DNA of 64,000 nucleotides, taken from the NCBI GenBank assembly GCA_022385755.1, contig MU278349.1:1798001-1862000 (forward strand). Reading direction: 5' to 3'. This stretch comes from Trametopsis cervina (lineage: Eukaryota > Basidiomycota > Agaricomycetes > Polyporales > Irpicaceae). Both the position numbers and the translations under genes were made by a program. The notes beneath the pieces were generated by a model. It was not told where the DNA came from, ran no database searches, and saw only the letters and a program-made list of their open reading frames with translations. This document shows, one piece after another, positions 1 through 12,960 of the stretch. Positions within the stretch are counted from its first letter, which is position 1. The number at the start of each line of letters is the position of its first letter.

Positions 1-1960
1 GCCGATAGGATGTGCTTCAGACTCGGAAGAGCTCAATGCCAGTAGCTTGGGTTTTCGTCGCGAGGGCTTTCTTTTTGATTCGTCGACAACGCTCCCAGAG
101 TGTGTAGGAAGAGGCTCGTCAAGGAGCGAAACGGATGACAATACCGAAGAAAGATCATCTATGGCTTCAGTGTAACAAAGTCCGGCGGGCTCGTAATGCA
201 ATATCGCATCGTCTGAATCAACGGAATCATATGGAGACGTATCAGATTGAGCATCCCTGATGTACACCCTCTGCGAGTTCGGCACCGAGTGCAGGGGAGG
301 AGGGACGTTTGCGGAACCACTTTCTGCTGGACTGTTGGGAGAATAGCGAAGATGACGACCCGCTTCGTTTCCGCTATCATATGGAAAGAGGTAGTTTGGC
401 GCAGAGGAAGGGCCGAGTATCTAAAGTTTTCAGTAAAGTGAAAGGGTACGTGCATGTAAACTCACGGGGTTACGGTTGTATCCACCAGCTTCACAGGTGG
501 GTCCTCCGTAAAAGGATGGTCCCGCCAGAGAGTGAATGTCTTCGTGGAGATCTGTGCGCTGCGGAGAAGACAGCTCCTGATGTTCGAAGCTTTTGTTACG
601 CTGTGCTAGGGGACTTGAGGTATAAATAGATAGCCGATCTTCTTCGATTTTGGAAGTCCCAGCTTGGGCAAAACTCGTAGGGCTGCCTTTACCGAAGGCC
701 AGTTCCTTGGGGGGAGTCATATGCAAACCCGAACTGCCTATAAGCGGCTGTATTTCGGATGTGCTGGGCACGTAGATAGGGAGTTGTGTTAGGATCAGCG
801 CTTTTGTTTGGAACCTCGCTGCGAGAGCGCTTTGGCCGAACGCTTGAGTCAGAGGTGGAGGAGAAATATCTTTCGGTTCATCGGCGGTCTTGGTTGAACT
901 TGACTCAAGAAGAGTGCGAGCGCGATCAAGAATGTCTTGACGTGTGGCAGCTAGTTCTTTAATGCTTGCCTGGACCTGAGGTCGACGCCCTTTTTTCTTC
1001 ACGACTTCGTCCCGTACAATGTTCTCCAAATAGGTCTGCGGTTGTTCGTTAGGAGTGGTCGGGTGATCATCTACGTCCTTCGACAATGACTGTACAAGCT
1101 CTTCGCGAATAAGAGTAGTCACGATTTGCTCGTCAAGCTGGTGCTTTCTGGCGCACGATCGTATGTGTTTCAGTTTCTGCGCGACTGTTTTGCGGGGCGT
1201 CCAGGAGAGCTCGCACGACACGCACTTTAGGAGGCGCATGAAATCGGCATCAGAAAAGGTAGAAAATTTGTACGCGGCGGCATGCAGAGCTCTGGTGGTT
1301 GAATGTTTTGCAGGAGCAACGTTTGGGACAATAGAACCTGCTCTAGAAGCGGAAGGGCGCGTTGAGTTCTTCGGAGCAACAAAGGCATAATGAGAAAAGC
1401 GGCCTGTGATGCGTTGGGATGCCTCATCAGGCTCAGTCTCCTGTGGTACTGACTGCATGGGTAACCGTGCCCGGCCGAGAATCTCAGCATCGCTTGTTTC
1501 GAGGTGTACAGAGGGGCCAGACGGCAACCGCGATATGACCTCTGGTAATCCTGTCAGTTTCACAACTTGGTACGCATGTGAACCTATACGCACCGATATC
1601 GCTTAGCGCGCTCATCCCAAGATCGTCCTGGCTTTCCCGCCCGTCATTAGGAGGATACAGGTGTGCGTGTCCCTTGCGTCCCTTCCTGTCTGCCAACGAG
1701 CTCCTGCTTCTATCTGCAAATTCTGTTGATTTGCAGTAGAATCCCGGATCCTCCGACGTACCAGAGATAGATATCACACTCTGACTCCTCAAGCGATCCG
1801 CCTTGTGTTGTAGGTTTGGGTTTCTCACTGTTCGTATTTGTTCCACTACTGCATTGCTTGCTTTTTTCCGGTGAACCTTCTTTTGGAGTCGCAGCTGCTC
1901 CCTTTCCGGCTCTGAGTCTTCAACGATTTCATCCTCTCTGGGACGCATTGACCAATGCAT
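1..1960 (-). CDS. SLX4: SLX4-like structure-specific endonuclease scaffold (C-terminus cut by window edge)
   Basis: Partial gene running off the left edge; 624 codons are visible. Exons read 1960-1594, 1550-466 and 420-1, with introns of 43 nt (1551-1593) and 45 nt (421-465), and the frame stays open to base 1. The start is chosen at MHWSMRPREDEIVEDSEPER because acidic, coding-like sequence begins there. Around 1150-1250 there is a zinc-finger-like block, KCVSCELSWTPRKTVAQKLK followed by HIRSC. To my knowledge this block occurs in basidiomycete proteins annotated as SLX4, the scaffold that activates the SLX1 nuclease on branched DNA. The rest is low-complexity and Ser/Pro-rich, as expected of a scaffold. 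The diagnostic C-terminal SLX1-binding domain would lie outside the window, so the identity is a family inference. An alternative is an unrelated nuclear zinc-finger protein. An ACGCGT hexamer lies about 210 bp upstream. Confidence 0.6.
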
Positions 1961-2356
1961 TGTATATCTTGACGTATTGTTGCATGAACTGAGGATATGA
2001 GTTGATGCCAAAGGGAGGTTTCGCGTACTTCTGTAGGGATTACAAATAAATAGTGAGCAAAAGACATAGAAACCTTGGTGACCACGGGGGTGCATATGCC
2101 AGAGGACAACAGTTGAAAACGTGACACATCCGACGCGATACTTAACCGCGTGACGTCGCCCGTGACGCGACGCGTTTGAGTTTTGTGACGAATCACGCAC
2201 GGGCGTTCGTAGAGAGTTCAGGCTACAACGCCCATATTCTATAAACTTGCAGTCTGCCTCGTGTGTCCTTCGTTCACTATCCATTCAAACATAACACGCA
2301 AGTAATAAAGTGGAAACTTGTACTTGCATTGCCAGCCTTACTATCTTACCGAATTC
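1961..2356. promoter_or_regulatory. Divergent promoter region SLX4-like / importin-11, with one MCB hexamer
   Basis: A 396 bp gap between two divergent genes. It contains ACGCGT at 2170-2175 inside a CG-rich stretch, with further GACGCGA and CCGCGTGACG sequences at 2130-2175. ACGCGT is the core of the MluI cell-cycle box bound by MBF-type factors in yeasts. Function here is inferred. No other gene is seen. Confidence 0.4.
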
Positions 2357-5300
2357 ATGTCACCTCCGAACCCAAGCAGCCATTTACCCGAAAATGTGTC
2401 TCCAGAAGAGTTGTATAATGTCATCTCTGCAGCGACCTCGCAGGATCCTGGACAGATCAAGGCATCGTCGGACAGGCTGAAGCAGATGCTCGAGATGGCG
2501 GGAACATTCGATGCCCTCTCTGAGATCGCTGCTCAAAGAAATCTGCCGCTTCAAGTGCGGCAACAAAGTATCATTCAGCTCAAGAATTCATCATTGGGCC
2601 ACTGGAAGTCGAGAAAGTACGCCTGATAACGGAGCAAATAGAGCAAACTGCTAACCCTTCGAAAGGCTCATAAATGACCAGCAACGCGCAAACATACGAC
2701 AAAGATGCACGGAGTTATTAGACGAGCAGGACGATGTTGTAAGTGCTCCATTCAACGATTCGGTCGTAACAGCGTGGGTGCATATGGAACCTTGGGCTAT
2801 AGATGTGATCATAGTTTCGACATCATCAGAGCTTAGCACTGTTGCAGTCTAATGACATAACTTGCGGCACGAGACTCTGCTACCACTCGAAGATGGATTT
2901 TAGCATTCGCCCAAGGCTTTTGAATGTTATTCAAGTTGAGAATACTTGCTGATTCCAACACAATACAGATTGCTGAATGTAACGAGCTGATCCTAGCGAA
3001 GATTGCCCGCCAGGAGTTTCCACAGGCATGGTTGTGACGCTGTCTGTCACTCACGTCGTATTGCACAACTAATAACATACTTTCAGGCCAACACTTCTGC
3101 AGGACCTCCTTGCAATGATCGAGAGAGAAATGGCCACGAGGTACAGTGGAGCTTCGTCGATCCCGACTTCCTCTATCGTCCCATTGCGTCGAGGTCTTGA
3201 AGCTCTCAATGCGATCTTGAAAGAATTCATACACATCAAAATGCTGAGTGGCATCAAGACTATGAGCAAGGTGCACCCGCGGCCCCATTGTTTAACTACT
3301 ATAAGTACTATATCTCACGCGTACCAGATTGCAGAGCAATTGCACTTGGTCATACAAAATTACTACTCTGGCACCGCTGCCGTCTTTACCAGGCTGGACC
3401 CGTCGACGGTGTCGGACATACGGATATCAGAAGACTTGCTAATAGCCCATCTCATCTTCAAATGTGTAGTCAAAACTGCGATCTGGGTTTGGCCTCGCCT
3501 GAAAGCATCAGACCAATCTTCTATGTCGAGGCTTGAACCCTGGGTATGCCGATTTGTATGTTATCAGATGTATGACTCAAATCGTGGCTACGATATTAGA
3601 TATTGCAATTATTTCAGAACTCGTCCACACAACTTCAGACTATCAATGAATTGCGCATCAATCTCATACTGGCTACCCCTAGTTCAACACTCTCTATCAC
3701 GTCCGCAGAAACCTCTTTGGCAACGCTCACCCGACACATCCGTTTATTTGGGAAGTTCTTCCGTCGCCTGCAGCAACTCGATGTCCAACGTTTTGTCGCT
3801 TTGCCTGGATGTAATGATCTCATTTTATATTACTGGAGCAAGGTCGTTCAAGCAACCAGTGGGCCCGCAAATTACATCGAAGGTTCACTATTTCTTTTTT
3901 CTTAATACGTCATTTTCCCGCTAACCTCGGTGCATCTAGATTCACCTACAGCTTTGTTTCCTGTGCGCTTTTTAGTGCAAGCTATGGTACTCTTCAAAGA
4001 GAGTTTGGCTCAATGGGCCCCGGTCAAAAAGGACGGCTCTGAGAATGTCCAAGGTCTGTCATGTCTTCTTTGGCTAACAATACATTGTCTGATGGTCTCA
4101 AAGTTCTGCCACAGCCCTTTGTGGAAGACGCTGTCAAGTTACTAGTAACTCGATTCATACCGCTCCACCCGTCTGATCTCGAGGGATGGATGACTGATCC
4201 CGAAGAGTGGGTAAATCTCGAAGAGCGCGATAATGATCTCTGGGAATTCGAGTTGAGGGTGTGTGTTCATATGTCACGAGTTATCATGACTAACTGTCAA
4301 CTTCAGCCATGCGGAGAACGTGTTCTTATGACGTTAGCATATCAATACCGTCAATATGTCGTGCCTCTCCTCCGTTCTTCATTTGAGCAGATAGTCAGTG
4401 AGTCGGATTCTCAGCATGCATGTAAGGGGAGTATCGCTTACCGACGTTGCAGCACAACGAACTTCTGACTTGACAAGCATTCTGCAGAAGGAAGCAATGT
4501 ACTGTGCTATTGGGAGATGTGCAACCCGGCTCAAAGGAGAAATTCCGTTTGAACAGTGGCTCGAGACCACATTGGTATCAGAATCTCGCGAACGAAATCC
4601 GAAGTATGTTAAACGGATACACATTCACACAGCACTCTGACACATCCAAATGCTAGCTATCCCATAATAAAGCGCAGGATCGCCTGGTTAATCGGGAAAT
4701 GGATCTCAAGCGAGTGCTCGACTCCCAATAATCCGAAAGTTTGGGAAGTTCTCGCGTTTCTTCTTCAGGACAAAAGCGAAGGGAGCGATGCCGTAGTACG
4801 GCTCACCGCGGCCGTGGCGCTGAAAGAATGTGTGGATGTACGTGGCATGTCCGCACACGTCATTTGCTTGCTCACGCATTGTGTACAGACGTTGGCGTTC
4901 GAAATCGGATCGTTTTTACCATTCCTCCCCGCGGTCGTGAATGAACTTGTCGTTCTCTTGATGGAAGCGGATTCTATGGAGAGCAAACGGCGTATCTTGG
5001 GGACCCTCAACACAATAATCGAAAGAGCAGAAACACACGTCAGAGTCTTCTTCCGTGCTATTTACAAGTACTCAAGGTATATCTTTAGATTGTACCATTG
5101 ATTAGCATGGTGGCTCAACCGCTGCCACAACTGTGTAGGTGCCTCCATAACCATGATGATGTGGTTCTGATTGAGAGTGACAGGGACATCCGCCGCTGAA
5201 GAATGGCTTATGAAGGGATCGCTGCTTGAGACGGTCACAAAGCTTCTAGAGGTAGTTTTCTATTATTGGTTATGGCGCACCTGTATTAACGGCCTTATAG

Positions 5301-6678
5301 GCTTCCAAAGGGCAGGCGTCGACACTGAACCCTCTAGTGGTCCCGCTGATCAAAGAGAGTTTTACTCCTGGGGTATGAGAAGCTCCTACTCGTTAGAGTC
5401 TATTTAACTAACTATTTCAGGCCCAAGCACAACTAGATGAAGATGCTCTCACTATGTGGCAGGCTGCCTTGCGCAATACTGCCAACCTGGATGACACGGC
5501 TAGCGGCGTGACTCTTTTCGAGCTGGTCCCCCTCGCGCTGAACCTACTGGCCAATAATTTCGATCTACTGGGGAAGATCGTCAATATTGTGGAGTCGTAT
5601 GTTTTGCTAGATGACTCGCGCTTGCTACAGGTGGGTTTGATCTGAAAATAGAAATGCCAATTTCCTCATATCGATTCAGCTGTGCGCAGTAGATCTGTTC
5701 CGCGCCCTCGAGAAAGGAATGAACATAGCGATCCAGATGAATGTTAAAGATATGGCCATATCGATTCAGCTGATCCTGCAATTGGCACCATCAAATCTTT
5801 GGGGAGAGGCCCTCCATGTTTCTGGCCTCTTCTTTTTCCTGATAAAAGCTTTCCAAGAAGACAAGGTAGGAACCACACGTATGCGTCTAGCGCTGAGGCT
5901 AATTATGCGCGACCAGACTGCCACCGAGCTGCTCACAGAATATGTCTACATCCTGGCAAGAATTGCACTTTCCGACAAGAATATGTTTTTGCAGCTAGTC
6001 TCTGCTACATCTTCAACATTGCAAATCGCTGAAGACCAGGTGTGGCAAGCCATCCTTGATCAATGGTGGACACGAGCAAGTATTAATTGTTGGGCTATCC
6101 GGGATTTATCTAATGACTTAGTTTGTAGTTCGATAATATGTCCGAACCAAGACATCGCAAATTGACCGCAATGGGTATTGCGTGCCTCGTGTCGACGGGT
6201 AAGCATGAAGTTCTGGAACGTCTTCCCACGGAGATTTGCAACCTATGGCTCGACGTTTTCGGTGAGATACGAGAAGCAACAACAGCCGATGACGAGTTGA
6301 GTGATTGCCATCTCATGCATCGAACTCGCGACTGATCATGCCATAGTGGCACTTCCTCCACACTGTGGTTATATTGGGATAAGGTGCCGGAAACCTTCTA
6401 CCGTGGGACGGAAGGCACGGCGGAATACGCGCGTAGAGAGGCGGTAGGTTGCCCCAGATACTATCTACGCAGCTTCCTCATCGCCTTCACAGACACATGA
6501 AAATGACCTTGTGAAGAAGACACAGCTCACCGGGTTTATTGCTGTGCAGCTTCAGCAAGCCGAGGCTGCATGTGGTGGTCCAGAAGTATTGCAGCAGCGA
6601 TATCTTGCTAAGGCAGATCCCACCGTTCTGAAGCAGATTTACGACGAGTTAAACGGACGGGGGCCCGGTCAGCGTTGA
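2357..6678 (+). CDS. KAP120: Importin-11 / Kap120-type karyopherin beta
   Basis: Multi-exon gene for a nuclear transport receptor that carries cargo through the nuclear pore under Ran-GTP control. The start at 2357 gives MSPPNPSSH, followed by an importin-beta N-terminal region (QVRQQSIIQLKNS, then ELILAKIARQEFPQAW after splicing). Around 4130-4260 the protein reads FIPLHPSDLEGWMTDPEEW and NDLWEFELR, the type of block conserved in Kap120/importin-11 proteins. The remainder is helical HEAT-like sequence ending KQIYDELNGRGPGQR at the stop 6676-6678. Many short introns are visible; the one at about 2740-2968 is unusually long at roughly 229 nt. The gene is divergent from the SLX4-like gene and convergent with POLD3. 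In yeast Kap120 imports ribosome-assembly and other cargo; cargo here is unknown. Not every internal intron was resolved. Confidence 0.85.
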
Positions 6679-6782
6679 TTCGCCACCTACAGTAACTCAC
6701 TATCTTGCATTTGTCCCCCGTCGTAATCCATTACGGACTTGGTTGAATCGATATCCAGCTATGACACAAGTCTCGACAATAT

Positions 6783-8887
6783 CTACTTCTTTCCGAAAAA
6801 GGTCATCAGAGATCCTTTATGCATAACTTTCGAGCCTGCAGCCGACGACGCTGACCGTTTGAGTGGTCCAGGTTTAATGACTTTACGAGTTGCCTGTTCA
6901 CCCGCTCCTGCACCCGCCTTCTCCTTCGTCTTTGATGTAGCTTCAGCAGGTTTCGTCTTTACGGTCTGCGATTTAGCTGGCGGGTCTTCGACTTGCTCTT
7001 CATCAACAGATTCATATTCAGAGTAATCTTCCGTTGCTGATCAAAACGACGTGAGCGCAAATCGGTAAACGGAAGAAGGGTACATACCCATGTAACCCTT
7101 TTCGTCCATTGTTGTACGAGTCTTAACCACACGTTTCTTCTTCAATCCGTTCCGTCCAACAGGTACGACCTTCTTCTCTTTCCTCTTGCGTTTCGGCTTT
7201 TCTACAGGGATGTCGCTGTCCTCAGCGGTTGGATCTTCCATCATGACATCCTCATCGAGAGGTTCATCATCTGACGATTCGTTGACATTTCTACGTGAGC
7301 GAACGACTTTCTCAACTTGTTCTGTCGACATGTTTAGTCTGGTGCTGCCAAAAGGACGAATATGACGTACCATCGTCTATGTCCATCATGGCCCTTAAGC
7401 TTGCCGTAGCTTTGGATGGTAGTGCATCAAGGTCCAGGTCGACTTGAGGTTTCCTTTTGCCTTTTGCCCTAGTAGGAAGGGGTCGCGACTCTTCGTCATC
7501 CGATATGATGGCATTCCTCTCCAGTTTATATGAGATATCCTGCGACTCAGTAATAGGCGATGATGGTTCGCACGAAGTTGGCGGAACCTCCTGTTCAGAG
7601 TCACTCTCTTTGGGAGGCGTGATCTTCCGCTTCACCCCTCTCTGGCTCGAGGATCAGCGACGAGAACCCGTTAACTGAGCTTATACATTACCTTCGTTGG
7701 AGGTTCACTAGTCTTTGCCTTTTCTGTCTTCGTGTCCTTTCTCACTGTCGAAGGATCTTCTTTAGCCTTTTTGCTCACGCCCTTTGGGCCAAAGAAATAG
7801 TTGACGGAAGGTGCAGCCACTTTCGTTTGTTTTTTGTCAGCCTTCTCTGGTATCTTCTCATCTTTCTCAGCCTTGACCTTCACGTTGTTCCCGGAAGGCT
7901 CCCCTTTCACCTTAGCCTTGCTCCAATCAAGTTTGCCAGGTGGCTTAGACTTAAGTGTTATGGGTTTTTCTTCGATCTTGTCCTCCTTGTTCAGATTGGT
8001 TGGCTCACTCTCTGATTGGTGCGGCGCTGCGGGCTCAATCCTTTTGGCGGGAGGTTCTCTTGCTCTTAGCACTGACGGGGCGGACTTGTACGCCTTTCCG
8101 ACCTGTTGGCTGCGCGTATAGATATCGTACTAGATCAACAATGCATGGACTCACTTGTACATGCGAGCCCGTGATGCGACCAAGAACCGACCCTTCCTGC
8201 GGATTGATTTTCGCGTCTGCAGCATAGACAGCGTCAGACGGTCCGCATAACAGACCGACATCCTAATGCACTTTGGTGAGTCCACGACAGAGGCAGACAA
8301 AACAGTGCTTACAAGAACTGGAGATGGTGAAAGGGAATAAATATGTTCGGAGAATATGCGCGCGTACCCAGATCTGGCAACTATCCACTCATTGGGTCTC
8401 CAATGCTGTACGAACGCGCAATTAACTCACTTCCTAGATCTTGCTCGCCAGCAAGTGTCATCTTCAGTTCAGGTACGACTTCTTCCCCATCCTCCTCATA
8501 CGCTTCTACCTCCTCATCGTCTATTTCCATATGGGCTTCAGAGGATGTGACATCCGGCGTGCTGGAGCCATTGGGGAACAGCTCGCCACTGATGAGATAC
8601 GAAGCAAACGATCGTTCGTCGGGTGATTGGGTGTTCTCGTAGAAGTTTGCTAGCTCTCTGAAAAGAGGGCTATGAGTAAGACTTACTAGCACCTTCGCAA
8701 GATATACCTCTTGGCCAAGTTGACATGAATATTGAATTGGCGGCTAAGAGACCTAAAGGTTACCTACGCGGCACCAGCGAGACACGAATAAGCGGGCGAC
8801 GAGTCACAATCAGAACTTCTGACTACTTACAATGTTCTTCTCAATGAAGATCTGCTTCGTCAAGTAATCTCTTACTTTACTGCTCAT
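6783..8887 (-). CDS. POLD3: DNA polymerase delta subunit 3 (Cdc27/POLD3 type)
   Basis: Accessory subunit of replicative DNA polymerase delta. The start at 8887 gives MSSKVRDYLTKQIFIEKN; exon 1 is 8887-8831, exon 2 is 8763-8708, and introns are 67 and 50 nt. Next come the winged-helix-like segment VTFRSLSRQFNIHVNLAKR and the block SFASYLISGELF, both typical of this family. The middle is long, Lys/Glu/Pro-rich and disordered. The protein ends KGSLMTFFGKK, immediately before the stop at 6785-6783. This is a C-terminal PCNA-interacting peptide in the position known for Cdc27/Pol32. The PCNA link is therefore seen directly as a motif; pairing with the catalytic and B subunits is family knowledge. 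Two ACGCGT hexamers lie 55 and 88 bp upstream of the start. The gene is convergent with importin-11. Confidence 0.88.
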
Positions 8888-8941
8888 GACTCCGCTCAGT
8901 TGGTAGTAGATGTGTTCAAGCTCGATGCTCGATGAACTCAG

Positions 8942-8980
8942 ACGCGTTAACTTACGTTACTGGTCACTCCCACGTGATAT
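8942..8980. promoter_or_regulatory. Two MCB-type ACGCGT hexamers and a CACGTG upstream of POLD3
   Basis: ACGCGT occurs at 8942-8947 and 8975-8980, with CACGTG between them near 8970. They lie 55-93 bp upstream of the POLD3 start codon, where MBF sites sit in replication genes of model fungi. Regulation by an MBF-like factor is inferred. Confidence 0.45.
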
Positions 8981-9084
8981 CACGACGCGTTTATGGCCTT
9001 ATGTGACACGACGTGAGTCTTCTGTTCTACTACATTTACAATTCTGCTTTTACTGCATAAATCACCCACATGCTACACGCTAGG

Positions 9085-11154
9085 TTAGAATCTGACTGCT
9101 GGCGACTTCTCTACACTCTCAATAGAGTTCTTGTGGCCCACTAACGTCCTGATGTTGTTGATGCCATATCTGTAATCCTGGTTAGTTGGAACGATGTTTC
9201 ATGCACAGGTCAGGTTGATACTCACCGAATCATAGTCGGTCGCTCAAGACCAATTCCCCACCCATGTACGTGGACGCCTTTCGGGAATCCCATAGGTTCC
9301 AGCATCTCAGGACGGAACATACCACTGTTGCCAACCTCCACCCATTTACGAAGTTGAGGGTGGAATGCGAAGATTTCAAGTGAAGGCTATACTTCTCTTC
9401 AGCCTATGATACGAATGTTATCACGAAAGCTTTACCTCAGTGTAAGGGTTGTATGCGGGCTTGAATCGGAGATTCTCAATGCCCATCTTGCTGAAGAACA
9501 CTTTCATGAAACCTTTGTGGATGATGTCATGCAAGTGCCCAACGTGTTTTTAAAGCTGGATTACATACCTATCAGGTCCGCAAGCGTCAGGTCGCGGTCA
9601 GCCACAACTCCTTCGACTTGATGAAATTCAGCCAAATGCGTTGCATCCATTGTCTCGTTTCTGAACACACGATCAATGCTAAACAGCTTCGCAGGCCTGA
9701 AGCCGTCATCGGAAGCATTGGTGTTATGGGTTCCAGTATGGGCAGCCAATGCCTCCACGTCCGGATCGTCTGGCTCGCCCCTACAGCGAGCAGCGAGCTT
9801 CCATAACATCGATGCTGAGGAAGCTGTAGTGTGTGTGCGGAGCAGAAGCTTGTGGGATTCGGCGTCCGACCAAGGGGCGCGATAGCCGGTTGAGCCAAAC
9901 CCTCCATGTTCGTGGACCTTGGAGACAGTTTCGTAGTAGGCTTTCGGTGGTTCCAGAGAGCTTGCGGGATCTGTAAGGGATCCTTCAGTTCTGATCAGGC
10001 TCCGAGGAAAAACTGTACGATTATAACTTCCCTGAAAGGTAGAAGGTGTCTTGCACTTCACGCGCAGGATGTTGCTGAGGAACGAACAGCGCATCGAAAC
10101 ACCAGAAACCGGACTCGACAAAAGATGAAGTTGGCATCTCCGCAAACCTAGGGGTATGGTGAGCGATCAGATCTCGTAAATATGATGACTACGGCAGCGT
10201 ACCCCATCTCTAAGAAAATGTTACGGATCTCTTCTCGTACTTTGAGTAGGGGATGGAGGGCACCCCCGTTTGTTGGTATACCTTCCGCCTCAAAGTTATA
10301 CTTCTTAAAATTGGAGGTCTTCCAGGCTCCTCTGTCGCGGATATCGGTATTGAATCATAGGAGATTTGCATACATGGACCTACGATGTGAGCATATCGAC
10401 CGTGAGGTCGGTCTCAGGCTTTGCCGTCGATGTGCTGAAATGTGGTCCTTTGTGTACTGTGAACCATTGACCCTTTCTGTTCAAATACTATTAATATGAT
10501 ATCGGAGGTATATAAATGGTGTGCGCACTTTTGTGCGATGAGTTTCCGCTTCCTCAATTCAGCAAGTGCCTTCTCCCCAGACTTCAGTGCTCCAGTTGAG
10601 TCAACCTCGCGTAGCTCCTTCTGAGTGACATCGTCTATTGTGCTTGCCTTTCGCAGTGTCAGTGTCAATCAGCGCACGTATACCTGTACTTACGAGCTTC
10701 ACGAGTCCTGCACCCTCCTTCGCAATCCACTTGTTCTTGAACGCTCGTCCCTGTCCGATCTTAGCAGCCTCGCCACCAATCTTCTTCTCCAACTCCTGCG
10801 GCGTTATAGGCTCTCCTTCACCCTTCGCAGGGACTGCAGCCCACACGCGGGCCTCATGCGATCCTTCCAACGATATCGATGCACCCTCAGAAGTAAGTAC
10901 ATGAGAGAGTGTTTCTTGCGTCGTGTAGGTGATCATCTGGAGGACAAAAAATAAGAGAGAACTTTGTTTGTATGCATGCATCGTATTCTGACCTCACGGC
11001 TGGACAAGGAATTCAATGCACCCAGGATGACGATCTGTGCATCGTGACTTGCGGCAGCATCGACCTGTCCAGGCAGTACAAGCGTACGAGTATCCTTGAT
11101 CTTGCCGTCTTTGTCGAGCGTGTCTAGCACTAGCTGTTGGATAGCCTCGGCCAT
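9085..11154 (-). CDS. FRS2: Phenylalanyl-tRNA synthetase alpha subunit, cytosolic
   Basis: Catalytic subunit of the (alpha-beta)2 enzyme that charges tRNA-Phe. The start at 11154 gives [19 protein letters not shown], an N-terminal winged-helix region typical of eukaryotic and archaeal alpha subunits. After several introns comes the class II core: the segment [20 protein letters not shown], a [20 protein letters not shown] block, motif 2 ([19 protein letters not shown]) and motif 3 ([12 protein letters not shown]). The C-terminus is [19 protein letters not shown], with the stop at 9087-9085. All expected catalytic blocks are present, so the gene looks functional. It is divergent from PEX2 (244 bp apart), and the gene for its partner beta subunit begins only 3.6 kb away. 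Confidence 0.93.
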
Positions 11155-11398
11155 TATTGTGGTAATAGAGACGAGGATGAAGGGAGTGATAATATGAGTG
11201 CAGAGCAGAAGCAGTAATTATCGCTAGAGGGAGTCAAAGAGTAGTCAAAGCCTTAGATTAGACTCTGAAATCGAGATCTGATTTCGCCGATCTGTGCTTA
11301 CACGTGAATCGAGGGATACACTGAATATCGTGTCGGAGGTCTGTACTCGTTACGCGCTCTCCCTGCTTAACTCCACCACGACGTAGGTCTTCACAACG
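11155..11398. promoter_or_regulatory. Shared divergent promoter of FRS2 and PEX2
   Basis: A 244 bp gap between divergent start codons contains both promoters. A CACGTG lies at about 11302. No clear TATA box is seen. Confidence 0.4.
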
Positions 11399-12960
11399 AT
11401 GACAAACGTAGCCTCTTCAAGTACTGCTACGTGGCAGAGATTATGGAATGAAGCCCAACCGCGGCTGGGTTATATTCGAGAGTCACTGAGCAGCCGTGCA
11501 CCTCCCCCGCCACGGATCACCCGTGTCGGAAAGCTCGATGCAGAATTACTTGACCAGGAGCTGGTGAACGTACTGCAAGAGCCGGTATCAAAAGCGCTCA
11601 GTCTGGTGAACGTGAGTTCATGCCACACCATCTGCTCTCGTTTGCTCTGAACCGTGTTCGCAAGCATAGTCCGCGTTCAAAACCCGCTTCGAACCGGAGC
11701 TTGTCCTGCTCATCCAATTAACGCTGTACAAGTTCTCGCTTTGGGACACCGGTGCGAGTTACGGTGCTAAGCTTCAAGGGCTCAAGTATGTGTGGGCAAA
11801 GAAGTCTTCAGGTCAGTGTCAAAATGTAGTGGATGTAGCGGGCCGTCTGATGTATTGCCAGTGTCCAGCTTACCTCGAAAGCTGCTCATTGTACACGGGA
11901 CTATCACTCTCCTGATACCATATATCCACACTCGAATTCGCGCGCATGCGCTCTCGCGAGCATGGCCTGACGCTCCTTCATCCGACAAACGTCGGAAAGC
12001 ATGGGAACTGTTAACCCGGCTAGAGTCTACACATTCGTTACTTGCACTTTTGAACTTTGTTGCTTTTCTGTGGAATGGCAGGTGAGCACCTGATCGAATC
12101 ATGCTGATTGCCTGGAAGGCTGAACGTACAATAGCTATCGCACATTGACTGATAGGGTCTTGAAAATGCGCTTGGTCTCGACCCAGCGATTAACCGCACG
12201 CGACGTATCGTATGAATTTATGAACAGACAGATGGTCTGGCACGCCTTCACGGTATGCTGAGACTAGCAACCTTGTATAAGTATAATGTGCTCACTTTTT
12301 CCTTAGGAATTTTTGCTTTTCCTCCTCCCTCTCATCAATACGCGTGCTATACGTCGACGCCTGGGCAGAGTTGCCTCCCAGCTATCACCCTCCTCTTTGC
12401 TTCCTGCGCCAGTTCGCTCGGCATTGGGCCTAGCACTCTCAGGAGACTCCAAGACTTCGCACACGCGCAAGGGGAAATACTGGACGCTTCCCCTCGATCA
12501 GTGCGCTATATGCTACGAAGATGCTGCTGTCAACCTCAACCTCGCCGATTCTGCGAACGCGCTGACGTCTCTCGCGAATCCCACATATTCCGCTGCATCA
12601 AGTTCGCTGGCTCCTCCGGAAGCAACCACAGGTGCAGATGATGAGCCGCCACAGCATCCTCTCCATACACCCTATATGACCAATTGCGGCCATGCATACT
12701 GCTATGTATGCATTGCTGGTCGTATGATCCGGACAGCAGACGATGCATCAGGATCCGGTCCGGGGGGCACACGGTGGGAGTGTCTGAGGTGTGGCGAAGA
12801 GGTTGCGGACGTGGAGAGAGTGGAGGCAGAGGTAAGGGAGGTTGAGAGTGACTACAGTGGGAGTGACCAGATGTCATTTGATTATGGCAGCGAAGATGTC
12901 GACTATACAGATATGAGCGGTAGTATTGGTGATTATAGCGAGGCAGGGGAATCAGAGTAG
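11399..12960 (+). CDS. PEX2: Peroxin-2, RING-finger ubiquitin ligase of the peroxisomal membrane
   Basis: Member of the Pex2/Pex10/Pex12 complex that ubiquitinates the import receptor Pex5 at the peroxisomal membrane. The start at 11399 gives MTNVASSSTATWQRLWNEAQ. The Pex2/12 N-terminal region follows, with RFEPELVLLIQLTLYKFSLW and hydrophobic segments (ITLLIPYIHTRI, EFLLFLLPLINT). The C-terminal RING is visible: CAIC, then NCGHAYCYVCI, then CLRC. The tail after the RING is acidic and Ser/Tyr-rich. At least four introns are present. One uses the acceptor just before TGTCCAGC near 11865, which keeps the frame into SLPRKLLIVHGT. The stop is at 12958-12960. Confidence 0.9.
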